NCBI RefSeq assembly: GCF_002887735.1
Contig: NZ_PKQP01000004.1
Location: forward strand, 124,001-188,000
Length of the DNA: 64,000 nt
Source: Stenotrophomonas bentonitica
GTDB lineage: Bacteria; Pseudomonadota; Gammaproteobacteria; Xanthomonadales; Xanthomonadaceae
Direction of reading: 5' to 3'
Position 1 is the stretch's first letter. The number at the start of each line of letters is the position of its first letter. This document shows, piece by piece, positions 44,850 to 58,558 of the stretch. The notes below the pieces were generated by a model. It had not been told where the DNA came from. It saw only the letters and a program-made list of their open reading frames with translations, and ran no database searches. A program made the translations under genes and the position numbers.

Positions 44850-45722
44850 TCAGTTCCCCTCCCGCAACGCCGCCGCCTGCGCCCAGCGCGCCGCCACGCG
44901 CGGCGCGGTGATGCACACGGCCTGATCGGTCACGGTGGTGACGGCACGCTCCAGCAGCTGGATGTCAGCTTCGTGCTGGCGAGCCACGTGCGGGTCCTCG
45001 AAGAAGATCGCGCGCTGGCAATGGCCTTCCAGCACGCGGTCGGCGATCTGCGCATCACCGCCCATCGGGCCGCTCTGGTAGCGCGTCACCCATTCCTCGC
45101 CCTGTGGCCAGCCGCGGCTCCACGCCAGTTCATTGAGGCGCTGGCCGGTAGTGCCGGTGCCGACCCGGTTGCGGAAGCGTGACAGCACCTGGAAATGCTC
45201 GTCGGCGAAGGCCAGCATCGACGGCTTCATCGCGTCGTGCGCGATCAAGGCCAGCGTGTGCTGCTCGAAAGCGTGCAGATCATCGGCGCCCGGGTCCGGC
45301 GCGAGGCCGGCGTGCAGGCGCTCGACTTCCACCCAGTCGCGCGCGGTGGCGACGGTGGAGATGAAGGGTTTGCCGTGGATCACGCACTGGCGCTTGAGCG
45401 CGGTCGCTTCGGGAAAGACCGAGGACGGGTCGACCGGGTCCATCAGATAGATGGCACCGTCCAAGGTGCGCTCCGGCGTGCCCATGCCCACCACCTCGGC
45501 GACCAGCTTCATCAGGCCGCCCTCGCGCCCATTCGGGTAGCGGCGCAGCGGCGCGAAGTCCTGCAGGAAGCCCAGCCGCTGGATAGCATCGAAGGTGCGC
45601 CCGACCGCATGCAGCTCGACGCCCAGTTCGCGCAGGCCGGTATCGCTGGCGCGCAGCCAGCGGAACAACGCGGCGTGCTTGTCGTGGTGGTGCAGGCGGT
45701 TCGCGGCCAGGCCGATGCGCAT
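44850..45722 (-). CDS. mgsA: Two-domain methylglyoxal synthase
   Basis: The 290-residue protein is about twice the length of E. coli MgsA (152). The C-terminal half (about residues 155-285) keeps all key residues: AHD (His 162), VGTGTTGQ, SGPMGGD with the catalytic Asp 223, and FFEDPHVARQHEAD matching Asp 91, His 98 and Asp 101 of E. coli. It should convert dihydroxyacetone phosphate to methylglyoxal. The N-terminal half has the same layout (RIGLAANRLHHHDK, GRTFDAIQRLGF, GAIYLMDPVDPS) but lacks GTTG and SGPMGGD, so it looks like a degenerate copy with another use. Confidence 0.82.
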   Translation of the reverse strand: MRIGLAANRLHHHDKHAALFRWLRASDTGLRELGVELHAVGRTFDAIQRLGFLQDFAPLRRYPNGREGGLMKLVAEVVGMGTPERTLDGAIYLMDPVDPSSVFPEATALKRQCVIHGKPFISTVATARDWVEVERLHAGLAPDPGADDLHAFEQHTLALIAHDAMKPSMLAFADEHFQVLSRFRNRVGTGTTGQRLNELAWSRGWPQGEEWVTRYQSGPMGGDAQIADRVLEGHCQRAIFFEDPHVARQHEADIQLLERAVTTVTDQAVCITAPRVAARWAQAAALREGN

Positions 45723-45790
45723 GAGGGCAGTCCAGAGAGAGACCGCGCCAGTGTAATCCGCCCAGGTTGCGGGGAAGCAAGCGTCGAACA

Positions 45791-45804
45791 GTGATGGAGA
45801 TCAC
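45791..45804. promoter_or_regulatory. Candidate CRP/Clp-type dyad
   Basis: GTGAT-GGAG-ATCAC is a perfect 5+5 dyad between the methylglyoxal synthase gene and the divergent small gene. CRP-type factors bind such sites. It is about 70-95 bp from both starts. Confidence 0.35.
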
Positions 45805-45896
45805 GCGTCTTCACGCAGTTTCGTAGTTGTTGCATGGTCTCGGGAGGGGCCGTATCCGACAGTGGTGGTCGTCCGTCAATCAGGAAACCCCCTGCC

Positions 45897-46193
45897 ATGA
45901 CCCTCCCCCCTTCCCCCGCCGTCTCCTCATCTTCGCCAGCCGCCTCGGAGACGGGCCGCCGCATCCGCGCGCTGGCCATGGTGCTGCGCGAGGCGCCCCA
46001 GGCCGATGCCGAGGTGCTGCTGGCCGGGCTCGCGCGCATGCTCGATGCGCACATGGGCCGCGGCCACGATGATGTGGTCAGCAACCGCCGCATCCGCGAC
46101 CAGCTGGACAACATCGAGCTGCTGATGGCACTGGAGATCGAGCGCGCCGGCGTGCGTCAGACGCCGGTACCGGTGGTATCGCGCGCCGCCTGA
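45897..46193 (+). CDS. Hypothetical small protein
   Basis: The 98-residue protein has a Ser/Pro-rich start (about residues 1-20) and a helical body (GRRIRALAMVLREAPQADAEVL, then RRIRDQLDNIELLMALEIERAG). There is no signal peptide. The ATG at 45897 has AGGAAA about 13 bases upstream. I do not recognise a family; coding is supported by the codon pattern and its position between regulatory DNA and gltD. Confidence 0.55.
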   Translation: MTLPPSPAVSSSSPAASETGRRIRALAMVLREAPQADAEVLLAGLARMLDAHMGRGHDDVVSNRRIRDQLDNIELLMALEIERAGVRQTPVPVVSRAA

Positions 46194-46276
46194 GCGGCCG
46201 CACGCGCAGTACGTGAGGGCCCGGGCGCGAGGCGACGCGCCCGGCATCGCCTCACCCCGGCATCGCAACGGCGCCG

Positions 46277-47802
<1,526 letters not shown>

Positions 47803-47816
47803 GCGGTGGGATGTGC

Positions 47817-47839
47817 GGCGCCGGCGTGGGGCCGGCGCC
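47817..47839. other. Hairpin between gltB and gltD
   Basis: GGCGCCGGC and GCCGGCGCC form a perfect 9-bp stem around five bases, 10 bp after the gltB stop. Together with the two repeats it could reduce or end read-through into gltD. No T run follows. Confidence 0.45.
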
Positions 47840-47849
47840 TCGACCCCGG

Positions 47850-52304
<4,455 letters not shown>

Positions 52305-52395
52305 CTCTGCCTCAATGTCGGGTGAGCGGCGACACTCGTCCCCGCTCAATCCGTTGAGCGCATCTGGAGGCACCGGATGACTCGACTAGAGCATA

Positions 52396-52434
52396 GTTGC
52401 TGCAACGCCGCAATACACGGTTGCAGGCGCAACC
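52396..52434. promoter_or_regulatory. GTTGC/GCAAC dyads upstream of gltB
   Basis: GTTGC-T-GCAAC (52396-52406) and GGTTGC-AGGC-GCAACC (52419-52434) lie about 95-130 bp upstream of the gltB start. Two close dyads of the same half-site suggest an operator for the nitrogen-assimilation operon; the regulator is unknown. Confidence 0.35.
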
Positions 52435-52470
52435 AAACCCTTGTGTTTCAGGGGTTTCCGCAGCGCCTGT

Positions 52471-52872
52471 TCAGCCGCAACGGACGCCGGCCACGACGTT
52501 TTTGGCATCCACTTCCACGTTCAAGCGCTCGCCGATGAACTCCATCGTGGTCATGTCGTTGGGCTTGAGCACGCGCAGGCTGCTGGCGCCGGCATCCTGC
52601 TGGGCCTGGCTGCCGAGCTCGTCGGTGTAGGGCTGGCCGACCAGGCTCTGCACCTGGGTGGCATCGCAGCTGCCGACCGGCGGGGCTTCGGTGGCTTTGC
52701 CGGCTTCGTCGGTCGGCGCGGCAGCCGCTTCGGCGGCCTTCTGTGCATCGGTGGCGACCGCTTCCTGTTCGTCCATGGGCGGTGCGCTGCAGGCACCGAG
52801 GACCAACAGGGCGGGGAACAGGGCCATCAGCCCGAAAGAACGCCGCAGGCGGCGGAACGACAAGGACGACAT
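52471..52872 (-). CDS. I78-family peptidase inhibitor lipoprotein (1 of 3)
   Basis: The 133-residue protein has a lipoprotein leader (LFPALLVLGACSA), an Ala/Glu-rich spacer, and a C-terminal I78-like domain (about residues 67-133). The domain has the paired cysteines (first in GSCDATQVQSLVGQPY, last in GVRCG), SSLRVLKPNDMTTMEF and the EFIGERLNVEVD strand. I78 proteins inhibit serine proteases. Two relatives lie at 54081 and 58559. Confidence 0.8.
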   Translation of the reverse strand: MSSLSFRRLRRSFGLMALFPALLVLGACSAPPMDEQEAVATDAQKAAEAAAAPTDEAGKATEAPPVGSCDATQVQSLVGQPYTDELGSQAQQDAGASSLRVLKPNDMTTMEFIGERLNVEVDAKNVVAGVRCG

Positions 52873-53006
52873 CGGTACTCCAGGAAGCGAGCCAGTAAAC
52901 CGGGGAGGATATCGCCAAGCGCGGTGTGAGGTGTTTGTGTTGCGTTATTGACGCGGTGCCGCACCGGCAGCGGCGACACTGCGCTTCCCTGATCCGCGTC
53001 GCGTCC

Positions 53007-54071
53007 ATGAGCCCGAGCCGCACCGTCACCCCCGAAGCCGCCGCTGCCCGCCAGGCCGGCCTGCGTTACGTCAGCGATGAACTGCCCGGCATCGCCCGCC
53101 GCAAGGCCGGCAAGGGCTTCGCCTACCGCGATGCCGACGGCGCGGCGGTGCGCGATGCGGCCACCCTGGCCCGGATCCGCGCGCTGGCCATCCCGCCGGC
53201 CTACACCGACGTGTGGATCTGCGCGCTGCCCAACGGCCATCTGCAGGCCACCGGCCGCGATGCGCGAGGGCGCAAGCAGTACCGTTACCACGCTGATTGG
53301 GCGCGGGTGAGGGGCGATGGCAAGTTCGATCGCATCATTGCCTTTGGTACCGCCCTGCCCACGCTGCGCCGGCGGCTGCGCCGCGATCTGAAGCTGCCCG
53401 GCTTCCCACGCGACAAGGTGCTGGCGATCGTGGTGGCGCTGCTGGCACAGACGCTGGTGCGCGTTGGCAATGAAGTCTATGCACGTGACAACCGCTCTTA
53501 CGGGCTGACCACGCTACGCAACCGCCACCTCGCGCTGGTCAAGGGCGGCCGGGCGCAGATGCGCTTCCGGGGCAAGTCCGGGCAGGCGCATGAGGTGGAT
53601 GTGGATGATCGCGAACTGGTCAAGCTGATCCGTGGCTGCCAGCAGCTGCCCGGGCAGGCGCTGTTCCAGTATCGCGATGACGATGGCGCGGTCCAACCGG
53701 TGGACTCGGGCATGGTCAACGACTATCTGCACGATGCGATGGGCGAGGATTTCAGCGCCAAGGACTTCCGCACCTGGGGCGGCACGCTGGAGGCGATCCG
53801 TCAGCTTGCCGTGACCGAGCTGCCCGAACCCTCCAGTGAGCGCGCGCTGGCAGCATTGCAGAAACAGGTGGTATGCGAGGTCGCCAACCTGCTGGGCAAC
53901 ACGCCGTCGGTGTGCCGCAAGGCGTATATCGATCCTTGCGTATTCGATGGCTGGCGGGCCGGCTCATTGAAGGCCCTTGCCGGCCTGCGTGGCGAGCGCC
54001 AGTGGGAACTGGCCACGCTGAAAGTACTCAAAGCCGCGCGGCGCACCGTCCGGCGTGCCCGCGCGGGATGA
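53007..54071 (+). CDS. DNA topoisomerase IB
   Basis: The 354-residue protein is a poxvirus-like type IB topoisomerase, which nicks one strand through a 3'-phosphotyrosine to relax supercoils. Core features are RKQYRYHADWARVRGDGKFDR, the catalytic Arg/Lys region RVGNEVYARDNRSYGLTTLR, FRGKSGQAHEV, and the nucleophile Tyr in SVCRKAYIDPCVF. The ATG at 53007 is preferred; an upstream in-frame start adds 27 unlikely residues. The family is patchy in bacteria but usual in xanthomonads. Confidence 0.93.
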   Translation: MSPSRTVTPEAAAARQAGLRYVSDELPGIARRKAGKGFAYRDADGAAVRDAATLARIRALAIPPAYTDVWICALPNGHLQATGRDARGRKQYRYHADWARVRGDGKFDRIIAFGTALPTLRRRLRRDLKLPGFPRDKVLAIVVALLAQTLVRVGNEVYARDNRSYGLTTLRNRHLALVKGGRAQMRFRGKSGQAHEVDVDDRELVKLIRGCQQLPGQALFQYRDDDGAVQPVDSGMVNDYLHDAMGEDFSAKDFRTWGGTLEAIRQLAVTELPEPSSERALAALQKQVVCEVANLLGNTPSVCRKAYIDPCVFDGWRAGSLKALAGLRGERQWELATLKVLKAARRTVRRARAG

Positions 54072-54080
54072 GCGTAGCGA

Positions 54081-54422
54081 TCAGCCGCAATAGATCGCGG
54101 TGATGTTGTTGGTATTGCCGGTTTCGATGGTCAGCCGCTCGCCACCGCTTTCCGCACCGGTGGTGGATGGCACCGCGCCGCTGGCGGTCGGGCCGCTTTC
54201 CAGGCGCTGACCGCGCAGCAAGATCACTTCCAGGCTGTCGCTGTCCACGCGTGCCCTTTCGACGGTTGCCGCCGACGCAGCCAGCCCGGTCGCACCGCGG
54301 ACCTTGTCGATATGGCACTGGCCGGAAATGACGCCGTCGATCGGCTGGACCTGCGCGACGGGGGTGCTGCTGCAGGCGGACAAAGCGAGGACGGCCACAG
54401 CCGCGGACAGGTAACGAAGCAT
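54081..54422 (-). CDS. I78-like inhibitor lipoprotein (2 of 3, divergent)
   Basis: The 113-residue protein has the lipoprotein leader VLALSACSS and a short I78-like domain: GQCHIDKVRGATGL near the start, VILLRGQRL in the middle and TIETGNTNNITAIYCG at the end. It has an insert rich in Ser, Thr, Gly and Ala (about residues 77-92) and lacks the usual LKPGxxxTMDF block, so it is a diverged member. GGAG lies eight bases before the ATG at 54422. It faces the topoisomerase gene. Confidence 0.68.
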   Translation of the reverse strand: MLRYLSAAVAVLALSACSSTPVAQVQPIDGVISGQCHIDKVRGATGLAASAATVERARVDSDSLEVILLRGQRLESGPTASGAVPSTTGAESGGERLTIETGNTNNITAIYCG

Positions 54423-54629
54423 GCGACGTACTCCATGGGAATTGCGCTCAGGGTGCATCGGCGCCCGTATGCAGCGGATGAATCCTCTACACGGTGTGGG
54501 CACGCTCCATTCACCGTGCCTGGCCGCCCGGTTGACCATAGTGGAAGTGCGCACTGCCGACACGGGATCCCCGACACGGCGCGCATTCGAGTTTGATCCA
54601 CGCATCTGATCCGGCAACAGGAGTCGAGC

Positions 54630-55751
54630 ATGGCCACGGCCAAAACCCGTAAGACCACCAAGACCCCCACCTCCCGCAAGCGCCCGCGCCCGGCCGAAGC
54701 AGCCGCGACCGCGGCCGAACCGCGCAGCCGCACCCCGGTCGTCAAAACCGCGACCCGCAAGGCCGCCGCCACCGATCCGCGCGCTGCGCGCGTGGCGGCC
54801 CGCCAGCGCCGTCTGCAGGACCAGGAAAAGGCCAAGGACGCGCGTGCGGCGAAGAAGGCCGCCAAATCCACGACCAAGAAGGCGACCCAGGCAGGCCCGC
54901 GCCGCCAGCCGGAGAAGATGCCTGCCGAACAGTTGGCCAAACCCGGCAACGAACACGCGATGCAGCTGGCCCCGCGCTTCCTCGCGCCGGATTACCAAGG
55001 CAGCGGCAAGCTCAAGGGCAAGCGCGCCATCATCACCGGCGCCGACTCGGGCATCGGCCGCGCGGTGGCCGTGCTGTTCGCCCGCGAAGGCGCCGATGTC
55101 GCCGTGCTGCACCTGGATGAAAAGAAGGACGCCAAGATCACCCGCGAGCACGTCGAGAAGGAAGGCGCCCGCTGCCTGGTGATCGCCGGCGACGTGCGCG
55201 ACCCGGCGTTCTGCAACAAGGCGGTCAAGCAGGTGGTCAAGGCGTTCGGTGGGGTGGACATCCTGGTCAACAACGCCGCCTTCCAGCTGCATTGCGACCG
55301 CCTTGAAGACCTTGAGGACGAGCACCTGCAGGAAACCCTGCAGACCAACATCGGCGGTTACATCCAGATGGCGCGCGCGGTGCTGCCGCACCTGGGCGAA
55401 GGCGCCTGCATCATCAACAGCGGCTCGGAGACCGGCCTGTTCGGCAGCAAGTCGCTGGTGGACTATTCGGCGACCAAGGGCGCGATCCATGCCTTCACCA
55501 AGGCGCTGGCCAGCCAGCTGCTGCCGCGCGGCATCCGCGTCAATGCGGTTGCGCCCGGCCCGGTCTGGACCCCGCTGAATCCCGCCGACAAGAAGGCGCC
55601 GGACGTGGCCGAGTTCGGCCAGGACAGCGACATGGGCCGACCGGCGCAGCCGGAAGAGCTCTCGCCGGCGTACGTGTTCCTCGCCTCGCCGATTACTGCC
55701 AGCTACATCAGCGGCGTGATCCTGCCGGTGATGGGCGGGCCGCGCGGCTGA
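54630..55751 (+). CDS. Short-chain dehydrogenase with histone-like N-terminal tail
   Basis: The 373-residue protein has two parts. Residues 1 to about 95 are a Lys/Ala/Arg/Thr-rich, disordered tail (AKTRKTTKTPTSRKRPRP and similar), like the DNA-binding tails of AlgP or H1-like proteins. From about residue 120 there is a classical SDR: TGADSGIGRAVA cofactor site, NNAAF, SGSETGLFG and catalytic YSATKG, close to YhdF/YghA-type general-stress dehydrogenases. AGGAG precedes the ATG. The tail is not needed for the enzyme fold. Confidence 0.85.
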   Translation: MATAKTRKTTKTPTSRKRPRPAEAAATAAEPRSRTPVVKTATRKAAATDPRAARVAARQRRLQDQEKAKDARAAKKAAKSTTKKATQAGPRRQPEKMPAEQLAKPGNEHAMQLAPRFLAPDYQGSGKLKGKRAIITGADSGIGRAVAVLFAREGADVAVLHLDEKKDAKITREHVEKEGARCLVIAGDVRDPAFCNKAVKQVVKAFGGVDILVNNAAFQLHCDRLEDLEDEHLQETLQTNIGGYIQMARAVLPHLGEGACIINSGSETGLFGSKSLVDYSATKGAIHAFTKALASQLLPRGIRVNAVAPGPVWTPLNPADKKAPDVAEFGQDSDMGRPAQPEELSPAYVFLASPITASYISGVILPVMGGPRG

Positions 55752-56109
55752 CGGTCGGCACCGGCGCACCCGCGCCGTAGAACGCGGCGATCTGCGGAAT
55801 GAAGTTCTGCGGGTTGGCCCCGACCAGGTTGGTCAGCCCCACGATGGCCAGCCCCTGGTCGGGGTAAGCAATGAACGCCGAGCGCGCGCCGCCCATGCCG
55901 GCCACCTGGCGTTGCGGGGCTCCCTGCAATACCGCCCAGCCGTCTCCCCAGGCGCCCTCACTGCCATCGTTGAGCCGTTCCGGGGTCCACATCCGGCGGG
56001 TGCTGGCGGCGTTGATCCCGGCGACATCGAACTGGCGCGTCGCCACGTAGCGGTCGTACGCCATGGCCGACTGCGCGGCGATGATCCGTGCGAGCAGTAC
56101 ATATGTGAC
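55708..56109 (-). pseudogene. Remnant of a beta-lactamase-family serine hydrolase
   Basis: The readable frame encodes TYVLLARIIAAQSAMAYDRYVATRQFDVAG, which fits the middle of a class C beta-lactamase-family hydrolase just after the YSN motif. It then jumps to MWTPERLNDG...GWAVLQ...AGMGGARSAFIAYPDQGLAIV, which is the C-terminal region. The SxxK and YxN active-site motifs and about 100 central residues are missing, and no start codon or ribosome site is present. The end overlaps the convergent dehydrogenase gene by 44 bp. It diverges from the BlaI gene, the arrangement usual for a regulated beta-lactamase. Confidence 0.78.
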
Positions 56110-56165
56110 CACGGCGGAATGGCACGGCCGAACGACCGTTCGTCGGCGCGCGCCATCCGGCACTT

Positions 56166-56181
56166 GACGACACCTGTAGTC
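56166..56181. promoter_or_regulatory. BlaI/MecI-type operator 1
   Basis: GACGACACCTGTAGTC matches the BlaI/MecI dyad GACTACA-NN-TGTAGTC at 13 of 14 defined positions. It lies 41 bp before the BlaI-like gene. Confidence 0.7.
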
Positions 56182-56192
56182 ACTGGCACGGT

Positions 56193-56208
56193 AGCGACAC
56201 GTGTAGTC
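56193..56208. promoter_or_regulatory. BlaI/MecI-type operator 2
   Basis: AGCGACACGTGTAGTC has a perfect right half-site TGTAGTC and a weaker left half. It is centred 27 bp from operator 1 and 15 bp before the BlaI start. GGGAG for the gene follows it. Confidence 0.6.
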
Positions 56209-56222
56209 ATAGGGAGTGCGCC

Positions 56223-56609
56223 ATGCGCGGCAAGACCATCGGGGACCAGGAACTGGCCCTGCTGCAGTACATCGCGGAACAGGAGCGCCCCAGTGTCGGG
56301 GAGGTCGCCACCGGCTTCGGGGAGCCGCGCGGGCTGGCACGCTCGACCGTGCTGACCATGATGGAGCGCCTGCGCGCCAAGTCGTACCTGAGCCGCAAGC
56401 AGGTGGACGGCGTGTACCGCTATGCCACCACCAGTGGCCAGGACAGCGTGGTGCAGGGCGCCGTGGCCAGCTTCGTGGAGAAGACGCTGCAGGGCTCGGT
56501 CTCGCCGTTCGTCGCCTTCATGTCGCACAAGGTGGATGTCAGCGATCAGGAACTGGCCGAGCTGGAAGCGCTGGTCGCACAGTTGCAGTCACGCAAGCGG
56601 GAGGGCTGA
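56223..56609 (+). CDS. blaI: BlaI/MecI/CopY-family repressor
   Basis: The 128-residue protein has the winged helix of the BlaI family (about residues 5-72: IGDQELALLQYIAEQERPSV, ARSTVLTMMERLRAKSYLSR) and a C-terminal dimerisation helix region where the partner peptidase cleaves. It starts behind two BlaI-type operators and is followed, 3 bp after its stop, by the M56 peptidase gene. It should repress itself and the adjacent genes. The lactamase gene it may once have controlled is now a remnant. Confidence 0.92.
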   Translation: MRGKTIGDQELALLQYIAEQERPSVGEVATGFGEPRGLARSTVLTMMERLRAKSYLSRKQVDGVYRYATTSGQDSVVQGAVASFVEKTLQGSVSPFVAFMSHKVDVSDQELAELEALVAQLQSRKREG

Positions 56610-56612
56610 GCC

Positions 56613-58478
56613 ATGGACACGATGATGAGTGAGCTGTTGATGCGGCTGGGCTGGACCAGCGTGCAGAGCGCGGTGCTGGTGGCGCTGGTGTGGGGCGTGT
56701 GCCGCCTGCTGCCGCAGCTGCCGGCCGCCACCCGCTGCCGCCTGTGGTGGCTGGTGGCCGCACAGGCGGTACTGGGCCTGGTGTGGAGCAGCCCGCTGGA
56801 GTTGGCCGTGCTGCCCGCACCCGCCACCATGACGGCACCGACGGTGGCGTTGCCCGCGTTCGATGCCGCCGTGCAGGCGGCCTCGGTCGCCTATGCGCCG
56901 GCCGCGGTCGAGACGGCGACGATGGTGTGGTCCTGGCCCTCGCTGCTGCTGGCCTTGTGGGCCGCCGGCGTGCTGTTGATGGTGGCGCACAGCCTGCGGG
57001 GCTACCGCGCCAGCCGCGCGCTGGTGCGCAGCGCCACCGAGTGCACCGACGCCGGGCTGCAGCAGGCATTGCAGCTGGCTGCCGAAGCCCATGGCCTGCG
57101 CCGTGCGCCGCGCCTGAAGCTCTCCGCGCAGATCCGCTCGCCGCAGTTGATCGGTCCGTGGCGGCCGGTGCTGCTGTTGCCGGCGCGCGAGCTGCCGGCG
57201 ATGTCAGCCGACGACCTGGACATGGCGCTGACCCATGAGCTGATTCATCTGCAGCGCCGTGACCTGTGGTGGGGCCTGCTGCCGGCGGTGTCGCAGCATC
57301 TGTTCTTCTTCCATCCGCTGGTGCACGTGGCAGCCCGCGAGTACGCGCTGGCCCGCGAAGAAGCCTGCGATGGTGCCGTCGTGGCCGGGCATGGCCATTG
57401 CCGCCATGACTATGGCCGCCTGCTGGTGCAGCTCGGTGTCGCGCCGCGTCCTGCGGTGGGCGTGGCCAGCGCCTCGCCCAACCTGCGCAGTCTCAAGCGC
57501 CGCCTGTTGACCCTGCAGCAGACCCGCAGCGTGCCGCGCGTGGCTTCGTTGGCGATCACCGCGTTGTTCGTGGTGGTCGGCGTGGCGCCGCTGCGTCTGG
57601 TGGCTGCGCCGCCGCCGCCGCCGGCCGCACCCCAGGCACCGGTCGCGCCCAGCGCACCCACCCCGCCGGCAGCGCTGTCGGCACCGGCGCCGCGACCGGC
57701 CCCTGCGGCGCTGCCCGCGCCTGAGCCTGCTCCCGCGCCGGAACCGCTGTCGGCCCCGGAACCGCCGGCCGCGCCTGCCGCACCCCGTGCGCCGGAGCCG
57801 CCGAAGGATCTGGACGACGGCATGTCCTACGTCACCCACGGCCGGCTCGACATCAGCCGGCAGCCCGCGCAGGCTTTCGTGCTGATGGGCGGCGACGACA
57901 ACTTCGTCGATGCGTCCGTCGCCGACCTCAAGCAGGCCCGACGCGACGTGGGCGGCAGCGCGCCGGCGCTGTGGGTACGCCGTGGCCAGGCGCGCTATCT
58001 GATCCGCGATCCTGCCGTGCTCAGCCAGCTCAGCCGCAGCCAATCCGACGTGGCCGCGCTGGGCAACGCACAGGCTGAACTGGGCGACCGCCAGGCCGTG
58101 ATCGGGCAGCAGTTGGCCAAGGTCTCGATGCAGGTCACCGCAGACGCGCTGGCGGCGGTGGATGTCGAGGCGGTAGCCAATCACGTCACCCGCCAGGCCG
58201 GCCTGGATGCGGCCGCCGAGGCCAACCAGGCCGCTCGGCAGGCGCGTGCGGCGTCAGCCAGCGCCAGCCAGGCAGCACGCCAGGCGCGCGTCGCCACAGC
58301 CAACGCGGTGGATGCCCGCCAGATCACCCTGGTGGCACGCGAGCAGGCGCAACTGGGCCGCGAACAGGCGCGTCTGGCGCAGCAGCAGAGCCTGGCCTCG
58401 GCCCGCGCCGTGCGCGAGGTCCGCACGGCCATCGATCAGGCGCTGGCCAGTGGCAAGGCCGAGCGCCTGCGCGACTGA
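56613..58478 (+). CDS. M56-family BlaR1-like sensor peptidase
   Basis: The 621-residue membrane protein has N-terminal helices (about residues 15-60 and 107-128) and a cytoplasmic zinc peptidase domain with HELIH at 208-212, then EEACDGAVV. A further helix (about 310-330) is followed by a Pro/Ala-rich linker (about 332-395). The C-terminal region (about 400-621) is periplasmic and helical, with Ala/Gln/Arg heptads, and is not the penicillin-binding domain of true BlaR1. It is coupled to the repressor gene and probably cleaves BlaI in response to an unknown envelope signal. Confidence 0.9.
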   Translation: MDTMMSELLMRLGWTSVQSAVLVALVWGVCRLLPQLPAATRCRLWWLVAAQAVLGLVWSSPLELAVLPAPATMTAPTVALPAFDAAVQAASVAYAPAAVETATMVWSWPSLLLALWAAGVLLMVAHSLRGYRASRALVRSATECTDAGLQQALQLAAEAHGLRRAPRLKLSAQIRSPQLIGPWRPVLLLPARELPAMSADDLDMALTHELIHLQRRDLWWGLLPAVSQHLFFFHPLVHVAAREYALAREEACDGAVVAGHGHCRHDYGRLLVQLGVAPRPAVGVASASPNLRSLKRRLLTLQQTRSVPRVASLAITALFVVVGVAPLRLVAAPPPPPAAPQAPVAPSAPTPPAALSAPAPRPAPAALPAPEPAPAPEPLSAPEPPAAPAAPRAPEPPKDLDDGMSYVTHGRLDISRQPAQAFVLMGGDDNFVDASVADLKQARRDVGGSAPALWVRRGQARYLIRDPAVLSQLSRSQSDVAALGNAQAELGDRQAVIGQQLAKVSMQVTADALAAVDVEAVANHVTRQAGLDAAAEANQAARQARAASASASQAARQARVATANAVDARQITLVAREQAQLGREQARLAQQQSLASARAVREVRTAIDQALASGKAERLRD

Positions 58479-58558
58479 CCCCGCCTGCCTGGCACGGCGG
58501 CCCGCAGATAATGGCGGGCCGCCGCCTTCAGTCGCAGCACGCGGCAGGGTTCAACCGG

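Noticed and set aside
54081-55769. 562-codon minus-strand frame covering the dehydrogenase
   Set aside because: Only its last 113 codons are a gene (the I78-like lipoprotein, start at 54422); the rest is antisense to the dehydrogenase.
56613-58478. True BlaR1 beta-lactam sensor
   Set aside because: The M56 domain is present, but the C-terminal part is a Pro/Ala linker plus helical repeats without SxxK or other penicillin-binding motifs.
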